Counted from the stretch's first letter, positions 24,661 to 33,168 are shown. The stretch is 64,000 nucleotides of DNA from Margaritifera margaritifera (GCA_029931535.1 JAQPZY010001517.1:3542001-3606000), one strand, 5' to 3'. A program made the numbers and translations. The notes: generated by a model from the sequence alone, not told the origin.

Positions 24661-25297
24661 TTACTGTTCGATACTACTACCACTTTTGGTGTCGTGAGGT
24701 TTGGGCGAAGCTGCTTGACGCGTCCGACGAGCCACAGGAGTGGGTTGTGAAGGGGTGATGGTAGGTTTCTTCTTGGTGTCTTTTTTAACTTCAGTCTTGC
24801 TTTCTTTCTTTTTTTCTTCTGCTGAAGAGGGAGTGGACATCATCTTTTTAACCCAAGCTTTCATATCTTCTCGATGAGGTGTAGGAAAGGGTGTCAACAA
24901 AGCAGCTGCAATCTTGCTAGGGATGGGAGCAGACGGAGTTTGAAACACTTCTCGGGGCTCCTCTTCTTCTGTCGTCCCCGTGGCGGTGTCTGCTGTTTTG
25001 GTGGTGGGTTTAGGTTTGCTTTTTATCATGGCCTTGAAATGTCTCAGAGTGGGTTGAGCTGTTTCGTCTAAAGCTTTCTGGTGAAAGTTGAAGACGTTGC
25101 AAGAGTTGACCGTACCGTTGCGATTTTTCTGTTTCTGACAAATCACTTAAATCCAAGAGCGATTGTAATTCTTGTTGTAACTGAGACATCTCGTTGAGAT
25201 TCGGATTGGGAGGTAAATGAGGTATCCGTTGTTCGTACCAACGATAGAGTTCCATCCATCGTTTGTAAGAAACTAAAGTCAGTTTTCGTCCTTCCAT
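24661..25297 (-). pseudogene. Pro/Lys-rich viral protein of unknown function, frameshifted
   Basis: The N-terminal part from ATG 25297 (MEGRKLTLVSYKRWMELY) is followed by a helical, Leu/Gln-rich stretch (LQQELQSLLDLSDLSETEK). A frame change near 25095 leads to a low-complexity Thr/Pro/Lys/Glu-rich C-terminal half with a motif-like PPFPTPHREDMKAW-type segment and a basic end (VARRTRQAASPKPH), stopping at 24661. A conserved small protein with a similar 'val-ser/pro-tyr-arg' start lies near the integrase in many Polintons, from memory; function unknown. The gap to the integrase start is 26 bases. A TATAAAG lies about 30-40 bases before the ATG. Confidence 0.5.
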
Positions 25298-25372
25298 AAG
25301 ATCCAGAGGTACAAGTTTGTCGTCTTTATAGAGAAGGGTTTCCTTTTTATCTTCTTTTTTTATTCCCGTCGT

Positions 25373-25558
25373 TTATCTTAAGAGTCCTAACAGTTTGAGA
25401 AATCCTCCTCGTTGCACCAGCATTTTTTTCTTTTGACTACGAGATAGTTTCTTCTTTTTGGTCATTGGTCGACGAACGTCTTGATGTTTTCTTAATTTTT
25501 GTGTTTTGGTTTCGCCTTTCTTGGAACGAGTAGAATGGTGTGTACTTTTTTGGGTCAT
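25373..25558 (-). pseudogene. Truncated tandem duplicate of the GGFL-tail protein
   Basis: From ATG 25556-25558 the frame reads a basic N-terminus (MTQKSTHHSTRSKKGETK), the linker LRKHQDVRRPMTKKKKLSRS and the shared tail KKMLVQRGGFLKLLGLLR. It parallels the gene at 25636-26057 but lacks the central helical segment and most of the hydrophobic C-terminus. Its promoter region is a near copy too. It is a tandem duplicate with internal deletion. Possibly still translatable, so 'pseudogene' is provisional. Confidence 0.6.
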
Positions 25559-25588
25559 CTTCTTGGGCGTCAGGAGCAAAAAAATAGA

Positions 25589-25623
25589 ACTGAGGTCTCT
25601 CGGAGGTCACACTTCTTTTTATA
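25589..25623 (-). promoter_or_regulatory. TATA plus TCAGT initiator promoter, downstream copy
   Basis: TATAAAAAG (first T at 25623) and a TCAGTTCT initiator (A at 25591) are 32 bases apart, the classic metazoan TATA-to-cap spacing. The start codon lies 33 bases beyond. The sequence between is almost the same as at 26083-26118. Confidence 0.6.
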
Positions 25624-25635
25624 CTGGAACACTCT

Positions 25636-26057
25636 TTATCTCATGACTTCTCCTAAAAGTGGTCCAGCAATCGTTCCTAACAAAGGAGCCGCTATTTTTA
25701 ACAACGGTCCTATCAGCATGGGTAGAAATCCTCCTCGTTGCACCAACATTTTGTTTTCTTTTGACTGAGAGGTATTTTCTTTTTGACCATTTGGCGAAGA
25801 ACGTTCCGATGTTTGCCTAATTTTTGTTTCTGCATCTTGGACAAAGGTACCGTTCCTTTCAACACATTCAAACAACATTCGCACACGGTATCGATGATTT
25901 CTTTGAGGGCTGTTTGAATGAGTTATTTTTGAATGAGAGGATTGGATTTAGTCAGGACGGACAACACGTCCCAATGTTTGGCCAGACGAGGTGGAAGTCC
26001 TTTTTGGGTTTTGCCTTTCTTGGGACGAGTACAATGGTGTGCACTTTGAGGGGTCAT
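25636..26057 (-). pseudogene. Basic protein with hydrophobic GGFL tail (conserved Polinton-type small protein), broken
   Basis: From ATG 26055-26057 it begins with MTPQSAHHCTRPKKGKTQKG, then a helical domain interrupted by a stop near 25923, continuing in the same frame with a Cys-containing helix (TVCECCLNVLKGTVPLSK) and a basic KLGKHRNVLRQM segment. After a frameshift near 25750 comes the tail MLVQRGGFLPMLIGPLLK and a Gly-rich hydrophobic end. A protein with a helical domain, a basic Lys/His/Arg linker and a GGFL hydrophobic tail is a recurring small gene in metazoan Polintons; its role is not established. It sits in a cluster of related small genes between ATPase and integrase. Confidence 0.6.
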
Positions 26058-26082
26058 CTTGGATGTCAGGAGGGAAAATAGA

Positions 26083-26118
26083 ACTGAGGTCTCTCGGAGG
26101 TCACACTTCTTTTTTATA
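26083..26118 (-). promoter_or_regulatory. TATA plus TCAGT initiator promoter, upstream copy
   Basis: TATAAAAAA (first T at 26118) and TCAGTTCT (A at 26085) are 33 bases apart, with the ATG 28 bases further on. The block is shared with 25589-25623, showing that the duplication carried the promoter. Confidence 0.6.
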
Positions 26119-26643
26119 CTGGAACGCGACTCCACTGATGGTCAGCACGGCGTACCATCTTCATGACAGGCATCACTCGACGTTGAGGTGTTTTCAACGG
26201 ACTAAATCGTGTCAGTTCTTGTTTGGATAAATCCAGTAAACTTTTTAACACGCCGGTTCTCTCTTCGACTTTGGTTTTAGGTGATGCCAATTTTTTAGCA
26301 GCAGCCGCAGTGGCTAAAGCAGCCGAAGTAGATGACCCCTGAGAGGTGACTTTCGAAATGAGTTTACATTTTTGCATCAAATTAGGAAACACGGATCTTA
26401 AATCAGGTTTGGCAGGCATCACCACGAAGGGCGAAGAAGAAGACGAAGTGAACGGAGGAGAAGGAGGTACCGTCACTGCCTCTCGTGGCTTTCGGGAGTA
26501 CGTGCGCGTCCCAGCAATAGTACCTCTCTTTCGGGCAGCAGATGTTGTTGCTGGTCTTTTCTTGGAAAGAGTTTTCTTCTTCTTCTTCTTAGGGGCTTTC
26601 TTCTTGGGTCTTTTCTTTTTCGTTTTGGTTTTGGCTTGGGCAT
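26114..26643 (-). pseudogene. Lys-rich core-like DNA-binding protein, frameshifted
   Basis: The likely start is ATG 26641-26643 (MPKPKPKRKRK), followed by a one-base shift near 26610 into a long basic frame: a poly-Lys block (KKRPKKKAPKKKKKK), a basic linker (TSAARKRGTIAGTRTYSRKP), a Ser/Pro stretch, then a more ordered C-terminal half with an Ala-rich run (SAALATAAAAKK) and a basic end (LKTPQRRVMPVMKMVRR), stopping at 26114. The composition resembles adenovirus core proteins that condense the genome in the virion; that function is inferred from composition and position only. It starts 8 bases after the upstream gene's stop. Confidence 0.5.
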
Positions 26644-26650
26644 TAGGATC

Positions 26651-26982
26651 CTATTTCAAAAGAGAACGAATCATGACACCTCCTAAAGAACCACTAAGAC
26701 CAGGGGTTACAATGATTTGTTTTGTAGTACGTGAATCGATTCTAGGATCTGCCAGTTGTGACAACGCCATTTTATGTTTTTCAAAAAAAAAAAACGTTTG
26801 GTTTGATGAGGGATGTGAATGATGCCTTGAAGTAATTGACGTGTTGTCAAAGTAAACCATCGTAAAACTTCTTTGAGACTAGCTTCTAACAAATGGGCAC
26901 GGACTTGTGCATTTTTTTCGCGACTGATGCCATACAGAGCACGAATTAATTTGGCAGGAGGATGAGATTGAAAGGAAGTCAT
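26651..26982 (-). pseudogene. Paralogue of the GGFL-tail protein, frameshifted
   Basis: From ATG 26980-26982 it reads MTSFQSHPPAKLIRALYG, a helical region (VRAHLLEASLKEVLRWFTL), then a segment (RQLLQGIIHIPHQTKR) that aligns in pattern with LNVLKGTVPLSKMQKQK of the gene at 25636-26057. In a homopolymer run near 26780-26792 the frame shifts, then continues with EKHKMALSQLADPRIDS and a short hydrophobic end GSLGGVMIRSLLK at TAG 26651. The shared order (helical domain, Lys/His linker, hydrophobic Gly tail) indicates an ancient paralogue. A TATAAAAA lies at 27019-27026. Confidence 0.5.
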
Positions 26983-27002
26983 CTCGAAGACTATGAGAAA
27001 GA

Positions 27003-27026
27003 ACTGACGTGGTGGATGTTTTTATA
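27003..27026 (-). promoter_or_regulatory. TATA and TCAGTTCT motif upstream of the small paralogue
   Basis: TATAAAAA (27019-27026) and TCAGTTC (about 27001-27007) recur here, but only 21 bases apart, which is shorter than at the two duplicated promoters. The ATG is at 26982. Confidence 0.4.
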
Positions 27027-27038
27027 GCTTTTTTTCTT

Positions 27039-27773
27039 TCAGAGAGTGGCTGAAGGAGACGTATAGATGCCGGGGCCTACTTCTTGACACCAATGGTGAA
27101 ACAAACTAGAACGAAATCTCAAATAATCGGGAGTGGTGGATTTTAAATCGATGAGTAAATACGCATGAGGCGATTGAGTGGCATCGTCATACGCATAATT
27201 CAGCCAAGGAGTGCCTAACTGATTGGCTAACACTTGCATGTGAGATTTGTCTCTGTGGCTTTTAAACAAGACCACGTAATGGGAGTTGAGACTGATGGTA
27301 CGATGGGCTTTACTTTGTTGAAATAAATTTTGAGTAATGTAATGATGCTGGCATTACGATGATGTCCTTTTTCGTGTAAACCAAAGTTTAATTTCTTCTT
27401 CGTCTTCTCCTAACATGTCGTCGAAGATGACCAGATGCGTTTGACTCAAGTCAGACACGATCCCATCGTCTTCGCGAGGAATACCTTCGACAAACGAAAT
27501 GGCTTCTCCTTGACTTTCACAAAGTAAAGTGTAAGACGATTGCCACTCTTTGTAACACCACTCGATACGTTGAGGAGGACGATCAAACAAATGAGATTTG
27601 TGTTCGATCAAACGTTTGACAAATTCGGTTTTGCTTGAACCACTGGGTCCAGCAATCAACATGTTAAAAGGATGGCGCAGATACAAAGCTTCCCAACTTT
27701 GACGATCTAACTTTTCGTCAATCACTTTGACCACAGAAGAAGAGGTAGAAGAGGCAGAGGAAGATGCATCCAT
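27039..27773 (-). pseudogene. ATP: FtsK/HerA-type genome-packaging ATPase, compensating frameshifts
   Basis: The chosen start is ATG 27771-27773 (MDASSSASSTSSS), because a TATAAAAT overlapping the more upstream ATG (about 27830) would place the cap site between them. The P-loop is clear: FNMLIAGPSGSSKTEFVKRL with Walker A GPSGSSKT; Walker B is THLVIFDDML. Two small indels at about 27345-27360 shift and then restore the frame; the distal part reads YITQNLFQQSKAHRTISLN, where the Gln/Asn may be the sensor, and ends at 27039. About 245 codons, typical of Polinton packaging ATPases. It would pump DNA into the capsid made by the hexon and penton genes downstream. Confidence 0.85.
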
Positions 27774-28485
27774 GACTGAGGTAAGGAGAATTTTGAGAAG
27801 AACACGAAAGATACAAGACATTTTATACGTTTCATACACGTTTAATGTTTTTTTTAAAAAAAACCCAACACATTTACAGGTCATGAAACACGAAAACGCA
27901 TACAGCAAATATGGTGAGGTATAACAATAAGGCACCACTAAAAGAACCAAAGTGGTGTATAAACAAGTCAATGTACAACAATAATACTCTCAATGGAGGT
28001 GTGTCCTACGAAATGGACGTACACACGCTTGTATTTTGTCTCTGTTGTGGAAGAATGGAATGTATCTGGCGGAAAGGTTCTTTGTTCCTCAGGTGTTTCT
28101 ATTGGTACGACGGTGTTGTCTTCTGCTTCTTCTTGAGGCTCGAGTGTCATGGTTGACTTTGGTTCCAAGTTCACTTTTTGCTTTGGAGGATTAGTGACAC
28201 GCAAGGTCCTTGGCAAAGTGTGCCACTTCTTGTGGCCAAGCATCGAAACCAACACTTTTCCAGTCACGTACATCTTTCCAATCGTAAAGTTATTGGTGTA
28301 ACCAACTAGCGATGCACACTTCTTGAAACGTATGAAGTGTAGATAAAGTTTGACAAACGTCTTCTTCACACGGAGGTATACAACTGGTGTTCATCACGAT
28401 TCTCAACACTTTGAGCACAAGTTGTATTTCGTGTACCGATAAAGCGTGAATGATCATGTCTTTGTTGTTGCATGTACCGTTCTTA
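27774..28485 (-). other. Unrecognised segment where the polymerase C-terminal half should be
   Basis: Two overlapping minus-strand frames occur (27968-28369 and 28290-28485). One reads KKCASLVGYTNNFTIGKM then a Pro/Glu/Thr-rich stretch; the other reads ALSVHEIQLVLKVLRIVMN. Neither shows family-B polymerase motifs B or C. The region joins directly to the polymerase motif A segment through an inverted repeat. It may be one small frameshifted gene plus deleted polymerase. No function can be assigned. Confidence 0.35.
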
Positions 28486-28829
28486 AAAAGTCCTTTTTCA
28501 GACTCCACCATGGAAGAGTTGTACGAACAGATCTACCAACGACGCCTGAAGTTAGAAAGTCAAGGATACCATGTGGTAGAAATGTGGGAGCACGAGTACG
28601 ATCGACGTTTCAAAACCGATCCTGAATTTAGACGCATTGCCGAAAGTTACGACGTGGTCGACATCGAACCTTTGGACCATTGCCACAGTTTATTTGGAGG
28701 ACGAACCAATGCCACACACTTGCTCTACGACGTAGACGAATCTCGAGGAGAAGAAATCAAATTCATCGACGTGTGTTCGTTGTATCCTTGGGTGTGCAAA
28801 TACATGGTGGAGTCTGAAAAAGGACTTTT
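28486..28829. repeat. 27-bp inverted repeats bounding a flipped polymerase segment
   Basis: The arm at 28486-28512 (aaaagtcctttttcagactc followed by caccatg) is the exact reverse complement of 28803-28829. Both arms derive from polymerase coding sequence, and the 290 bases between them read as polymerase only on the plus strand. Confidence 0.85.
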
Positions 28830-31016
28830 CATGTGTCGTTGAGGAAAACACGTAGGGCATCAGTGAAACAAGCATCCCTGAAATTCGTACACCGTCTGAG
28901 GGTTTTCGAAATCCCAACCGTCCACAGAAAGACTTTCCACTTTCTTTTCTCCCCCTCCGTTTCTGGCATGTTGTATCCAGTTGTCTTCCTTTTGGCACAA
29001 GTAATGCAACCAACGCAATGCTTTGGCAGAGTATTGACGGCTGGCCGAGAGAGGAGTGTTAGGGTCTATGATGGCTAGTTCTTTCTCGGGCATGAACTTT
29101 TTGGTGTACACTAATGTACAGGCTTTGGCTATGGTGCACACTTCCTTCAAAGGATCGACTTCTCCGTGATCTAGAAATAATTGTCGAAACTTTCCACAGC
29201 AACGGCGTAAAATATCTACATCAAATCGACAATACTTTAACATTTCTTCTTGAAAGTCAAACGGTTCTGAAGCGTGAGCGTGGTACCAAGCGTGAACGGC
29301 TTCTCGGTGTTCGGTGTGCATTCCGTCGGGGTCGTAATAGTGAACGTCAGGCAAATGCAGTAGCACTACGTGTTGATTGGCTTCCGTATTGAAGAAGTGG
29401 GGAAAATACCCTTTGGCCATTTCTGTCATTCCAAATGTTTTAGGAATTCGACTCAAAGGCATGGTCAAATAACTCATGGAATCTTTGAATTGTACGTGTC
29501 CCACTTGCATGTAGATGAGTTTGACTCCGTTCATGGTGACTTTGAAGCATTCGGTACCCTGTTCTGAATAATATTTTAACAGAAACGGTCCATCGTATCC
29601 CAAGAAATTGTGAGCCATGACGGTAGCATAGCGATGACAGTCTCCGTAACGTTGAAGGTCATCTTCGCTCCATGTGTCGTCGATGGGGTCTAAAATCCAT
29701 TGGGCAAAATCTTCCAGAGTGTTGGGGCCACGAAAGATTTTTGCACGTCCTGCTGCAATCCTACTACAATGAGGACAATGAAAATGAATAGGTTCTTGTA
29801 TGCACTTCTCACAAGCCGATGAGCGACGCAAAAATTAGGGACGTGAATCCCCGTCTCTTGCATGCATTCAAAGTCAAAAAAGATGGAATCCACTTGTGTC
29901 TTGTTCTTCTTCTGATCACCCTTTAATTCTTTCTCCAGCGTATTGTCGTATTTTTGAATGTAACATTGATGTTCATAGTCTACGATTTGGTCGCAATTGC
30001 GGCATCTTTTCTTTCCGGCACAAACTTGTCTCTTTGGGTCGTAGGTTCGAATCAGCTGTCCACACTTGGAGCACAATCTCAATAAGTCACATGCGCATTT
30101 TTGCTGGTGACCTTGTGTCCTGCGATGTTGTTCGTAACAAGAGGGACTGACAAAGGTTCGTCCACACGTCGAACAATGCACGTGTTTTTCAGGAAGGCAT
30201 GGCTTGGAAGTTAAACAGCCCCGACATCTCTCTCCGCAATGAATGTGTATGTCCCGGTTGTTAAATCCTTGGTCGCATATCTCGCAGTAGTAAGCGTGTC
30301 CAAGAAATCCTGTAATACTGGTGATGGCATTGAAATGTTCTTGATGATAATACACGTGAATGTATTTTCCCTCCCGGAAATCGGGTCCTTGAAACAGCAG
30401 AGCTCTGCGAACTTCTTGAGAAATGCCACACACAAGACGTCTTGAAGTTGTTGCATTTGAGAAATGCCACACACGGTCTCTTTTGGTATCCCAGCTTGTT
30501 GTAACAGGAGTTCTGCTTCTTTTCGTTGTTTGACTTTCTCCGATCGTCGAATTTTATTCCATGTTCTTTTCCATTCTGCGGTCTCGTTCTTGTCGGCATA
30601 CGTTCGCCCCACCACGATGGCACGAGCCAAGCACATCTGGTCCTGAGAATTGTTCGATTTGGACGATACTGCGTTTGGTACTTCGAAGGTCGTCCACCAA
30701 CAACACTTTGCTTGGTCCGCTACCTCGAGGAGGTAAAACGTGGGTCATACGAAGTGTGACTTTTCCATCGGTGATGGTAAACTCTTCGTTGGATTGTTGA
30801 ACGTGACTTTAGACGGTGTTAATTCTCGATCTAGACAGGAGATTTCAAACTGTCGTGATGAATGGAAAGTCTCAATCGATTGTCCTCTTTTTCTCCGCAT
30901 TTTCGTTTCAAGGTCTCTAACAAAGAATCCCACAAATCGGTGATGAACCCTGCAGCTTTCTCGGGAGGCACTTCAGACTTGAAGTCTTTAAAGTCTTTAA
31001 ATTTTCTAGAGGTCAT
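28486..31016 (-). pseudogene. POLB: Protein-primed family-B DNA polymerase, N-terminal and exonuclease part, rearranged
   Basis: The start is ATG 31014-31016, overlapping the end of the preceding small gene. In order on the minus strand: a variable N-terminus, a conserved Polinton-type region (MTHVLPPRGSGPSKVLL), a CLARAIVVGRTYADKN segment, two Cys/His zinc-finger clusters (about 30330-30000), Exo I in FFDFECMQETG (about 29870), Exo II in AHNFLGYDGPFL (about 29610), Exo III in YCRFDVDIL (about 29230), then a TGA at about 28854. The segment with polymerase motif A (FIDVCSLYPW, about 28760-28790) lies in the opposite orientation, between 27-bp inverted repeats. Motifs B and C are absent. Several frameshifts also occur, including one from an 18-bp motif repeated 41 bases apart (30416 and 30457). 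Non-functional. Confidence 0.87.
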
Positions 31017-31270
31017 TTTTTGTGTCTCTCGAATGCGATAGCAATTTTCGGGAGCCCGGGACGACTTTCTTTGTTAGGGGTTCTAGATTCTCTTGGTTTG
31101 GTGGAAGGTGTGGTTTCAGGCTCACTCATGTCCTCTTCGAAATCGCTGGCATGGACTTGGGCTAGCACGTCAGCTAGAGGTGTTTGAGGCGGCACGGATA
31201 GTCTCCGTCGTGGCCTCTTCGTTTCTTCTTCTTTTTCTGTTTTCTCATTTACATGGCGTGATCTTTTCAT
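31013..31270 (-). CDS. Small basic protein of unknown function, first gene of the minus-strand series
   Basis: Intact 85-codon frame from ATG 31268-31270. It opens with a bipartite nuclear-localisation-like region (MKRSRHVNEKTEKEEETKRP then RRRLSVPPQTP), has an acidic middle (ASDFEEDMSEPETTPS) and a basic end. Its stop overlaps the polymerase start, implying a shared transcript. A TATATATAG about 50 bases upstream (31318-31328) is the probable promoter. One of few unbroken genes in the block. It could act early in the nucleus, which is an inference from position and the basic clusters alone. Confidence 0.55.
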   Translation of the reverse strand: MKRSRHVNEKTEKEEETKRPRRRLSVPPQTPLADVLAQVHASDFEEDMSEPETTPSTKPRESRTPNKESRPGLPKIAIAFERHKK

Positions 31271-31315
31271 CTTGATGTCTAACTTGAATCTGATTGAGTT
31301 TTACACAGACTCTCT

Positions 31316-31330
31316 CCCTATATATAGAGA
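31316..31330. promoter_or_regulatory. Bidirectional TATA between divergent genes
   Basis: The self-complementary ctatatatag serves as a TATA box for the minus gene starting at 31270 and for the plus gene starting near 31384. On the plus strand a TCACT initiator-like motif lies about 33 bases downstream. Confidence 0.55.
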
Positions 31331-31383
31331 GACCTTCCTACCCTAAGAGTCACTATTAGTTATTCAACTTTTAAACAGTGAAG

Positions 31384-31829
31384 ATGGAAGAGAAGTCAGA
31401 AAAGCTTACCCTTCTGGTAAGAGAGTCCTTGAAAAGTATACCTGTAAGACTAAGGACTATTCCTCCTCCTCCTCTCGAGATAAAAGTCAAGATACTTGCT
31501 ATATCTGCCAAGAGAAAGGACATTGGGCTCCAGAATGTCCACAACGTCAAAACCAAGGAAAAGAAAAGAGAGACAAAGGGAAAGATAACTGTTATCATTG
31601 TCAAGAAAAAGGACATTGGTCTTCAGAGTGTCCTAAGAAACAAGAGAACAAGCAAGAGAGGGAGGAAGCAGAGGGATCTTCAGCACCAGAAGAAGAAGAA
31701 GAAGAAGAACTCATCCCCGTCGTCAAGAAAGGCAAGAAGGCCAGACGACTGAAAGACAGTGAAGAAGAAGAAGAAGAAGAACCCTTGATACCTGTGAAGA
31801 AATTCAAGAAAAAGCGAGACTGGCAGTGA
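31384..31829 (+). CDS. Two-zinc-knuckle acidic/basic protein, frame relationship unclear
   Basis: From about 31495 the frame reads two CCHC knuckles, CYICQEKGHWAPEC and CYHCQEKGHWSSEC, then a repeated module in which a Glu run is followed by LIPV and a Lys-rich patch, ending KKKRDWQ at TGA 31827. The only good ATG (31384) is in a different frame; the knuckle frame is open upstream to about 31348 without an ATG. A GTAAGA donor-like site at about 31421 and AG sites after it could allow splicing, but any intron would be unusually short, so a one-base break is as likely. CCHC knuckles bind single-stranded nucleic acid. It is the only clearly plus-strand gene beside the minus-strand viral series. 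Confidence 0.55.
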
Positions 31830-31995
31830 ACTTGAGTGATGTTTTATGAAATGTTCATTGTGATGTTTAAGAGAATATACCAAAATGGAAAAAGGTAAGT
31901 GTCTTTTGGTTTTTGGTTTGATTTTAGAGTATGGACGCACGCACGCACGCACTCATACACAAACCAATGATGGGGTTTTAAGTTTTACTTGATTT
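31830..31995. other. Short spacer with GCAC repeats
   Basis: Noncoding gap between the zinc-knuckle gene and the histone-type 3' end; a short cgcacgcacgcac run lies at about 31937. Confidence 0.4.
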
Positions 31996-32005
31996 GGCAA
32001 TGAGA

Positions 32006-32047
32006 TTATTTCTTTTCTAAGAAATGTGGGTGGCCCTGAGAAGGACC
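32006..32047 (-). terminator. Histone-type mRNA 3' stem-loop and downstream purine element, minus strand
   Basis: Minus-strand order: CCCCAAC flank, 6-bp stem GGTCCT / AGGGCC with one wobble pair, 4-base loop TCTC (fits the UYUC consensus), ACCCA flank, then the purine-rich AGAAAAGAAATAA about 14 bases on. This is the arrangement recognised by SLBP and U7 snRNP in replication-dependent histone pre-mRNA. It lies 26 bases after the stop of the coiled-coil gene. Confidence 0.75.
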
Positions 32048-32072
32048 GTTGGGGTGTTTGTTTTAAACAAAC

Positions 32073-32721
32073 TTATGGACTGGACATGATGAGTTTTAAC
32101 TGTCTCAATCCCTTTCCACGACCAAGTCCGACTCCTCCTCCTGCTGCTGCTGCTTTGGTAGTGGTGGTGGTAGTAGTAGTAGTAGTCAATGGTGGTGGTG
32201 GTGGTAGCATCTCAGTAGTAGTAGTGATGGGCTTAGAATGCTTCGCCCGTGAGGGTCTCTTTCTCTTGGGTTGTGTTAAAGAAATCTGATACATGTTTCT
32301 AAGATTCTTTAACTCGGCTAAAATGTCTTGTAGTAGACTCACCGTTTTGTTTTCATCACTACCTTCCTTCTGTCCTTTACACTTCTCCTCTTCTAGCTTT
32401 CTTATTTCTTCTTCTTGCTTTCTTCTTTCCTCTTCATGCTGAAGAAATGCTTCTTCTGCTTCTCTCTGACGCTGCCAAAAAATGTCCAATTCTTCTTTTT
32501 GTCTCTTTTTAAAATCATCCACCACAGGTAAAGATGGTGGTGGTACAACAGCGGTTGTTTCAGACAAAAAATTCTTGCGACGGCAGAAAATCCACGAAAT
32601 CTAAATTAATATCTTCTGGTTGAAAGTTAACCACTGCATTAGCCGTAGTACTCCCGCTCCGAACATACGAGGTTTTCGTCGCAGGCTCACCCCAATACAC
32701 TGTCTTCGTTGTATCAGCCAT
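32073..32721 (-). pseudogene. Coiled-coil protein with basic and polyThr/Ala/Gly tail, one frameshift
   Basis: From ATG 32719-32721 it begins MADTTKTVYWGEPATKTSY and has an acidic-hydrophobic stretch (EDINLDFVDFLPSQ). A one-base change in an A6 run (about 32564-32569) moves the frame. It then has a Pro-rich linker, a long charged coiled coil (about 32500-32370, QRQREAEEAFLQHEEERRKQ), a short Leu-rich helix (LLQDILAELKNLRN), a basic cluster (QPKRKRPSRAKH), and low-complexity Pro, Thr, Ala and Gly runs ending at 32073. It is not a histone. It shares a divergent promoter with the plus-strand gene at 32946 and has a histone-type 3' stem-loop. The role could be structural or scaffold; unknown. Confidence 0.55.
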
Positions 32722-32767
32722 ACTCAAACTATGCCTCAAAAGGTAAAACCATACGAACGCTGTGACG

Positions 32768-32900
32768 CCTATATACTGAAGGTGATGTCCCCCCCCCCCG
32801 TCTCTCTTCTGATTGGAAGAGAGACCCACCCTGTTGTAACGCGCGTTTGGATTGGTGGTTCATTTCGACCCGTTTCGATCCGCTCTTAGGCTATATATAC
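32768..32900. promoter_or_regulatory. Divergent promoter with two CCAAT boxes and opposed TATA boxes
   Basis: A minus-strand TATATAGG lies at about 32769-32776, a plus-strand TATATATA at 32892-32899, and between them CCAATC (complement of gattgg 32811-32816) and CCAAT (complement of attgg 32851-32855). Two TATA boxes facing away with CCAAT motifs between them are typical of divergent H2A-H2B promoters in animals. The ATGs lie about 50 bases from each TATA. Confidence 0.6.
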
Positions 32901-32945
32901 CAGCGCTTTTTGTCACATAGCTTCACCTGTTCTCAAGAAAAGAAG

Positions 32946-33168
32946 ATGTATGCCTCTGTTGAATCTTTCAACATCGTATCGGGGATGCTGTTCAACCGGG
33001 ACTACCCATGTATGTGAAAGCTTGATGAGCGATTACCAAGATGACAGATACTGCGGTGTGGAAGAGAAGGATCTATATAGAGAGGCAAGGCTGCCTGAAG
33101 CGGGTATTGATTTACGGACCTGAAGTACGTCGAAGTTTAAGGAGAAGAAGACCTTCCATGAGGTATGA
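32946..33168 (+). pseudogene. Short non-histone gene paired with the coiled-coil gene, broken
   Basis: ATG 32946 opens MYASVESFNIVSGMLFNRDY, meeting TGA at 33015. A one-base shift gives ESLMSDYQDDRYCGVEEKDL then YREARLPEAGIDLRT, a TGA at 33121, and SKFKEKKTFHEV to TGA 33166. About 74 codons in all. No family is recognised. A TATATATA lies about 50 bases upstream of the ATG, and a histone-type stem-loop begins 32 bases after the last stop, so the transcription unit is compact. Confidence 0.45.

Noticed and set aside
26346..26822. 158-codon plus-strand ORF opposite the Lys-rich gene
   Set aside because: It is the antisense shadow of the lysine-rich core-like gene (Lys codons read as Phe/Leu on the other strand) and has no motif.
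28450..28842. Independent plus-strand gene inside the polymerase
   Set aside because: It encodes the polymerase motif A region and is bounded by inverted repeats of polymerase sequence, so it is a flipped part of PolB.
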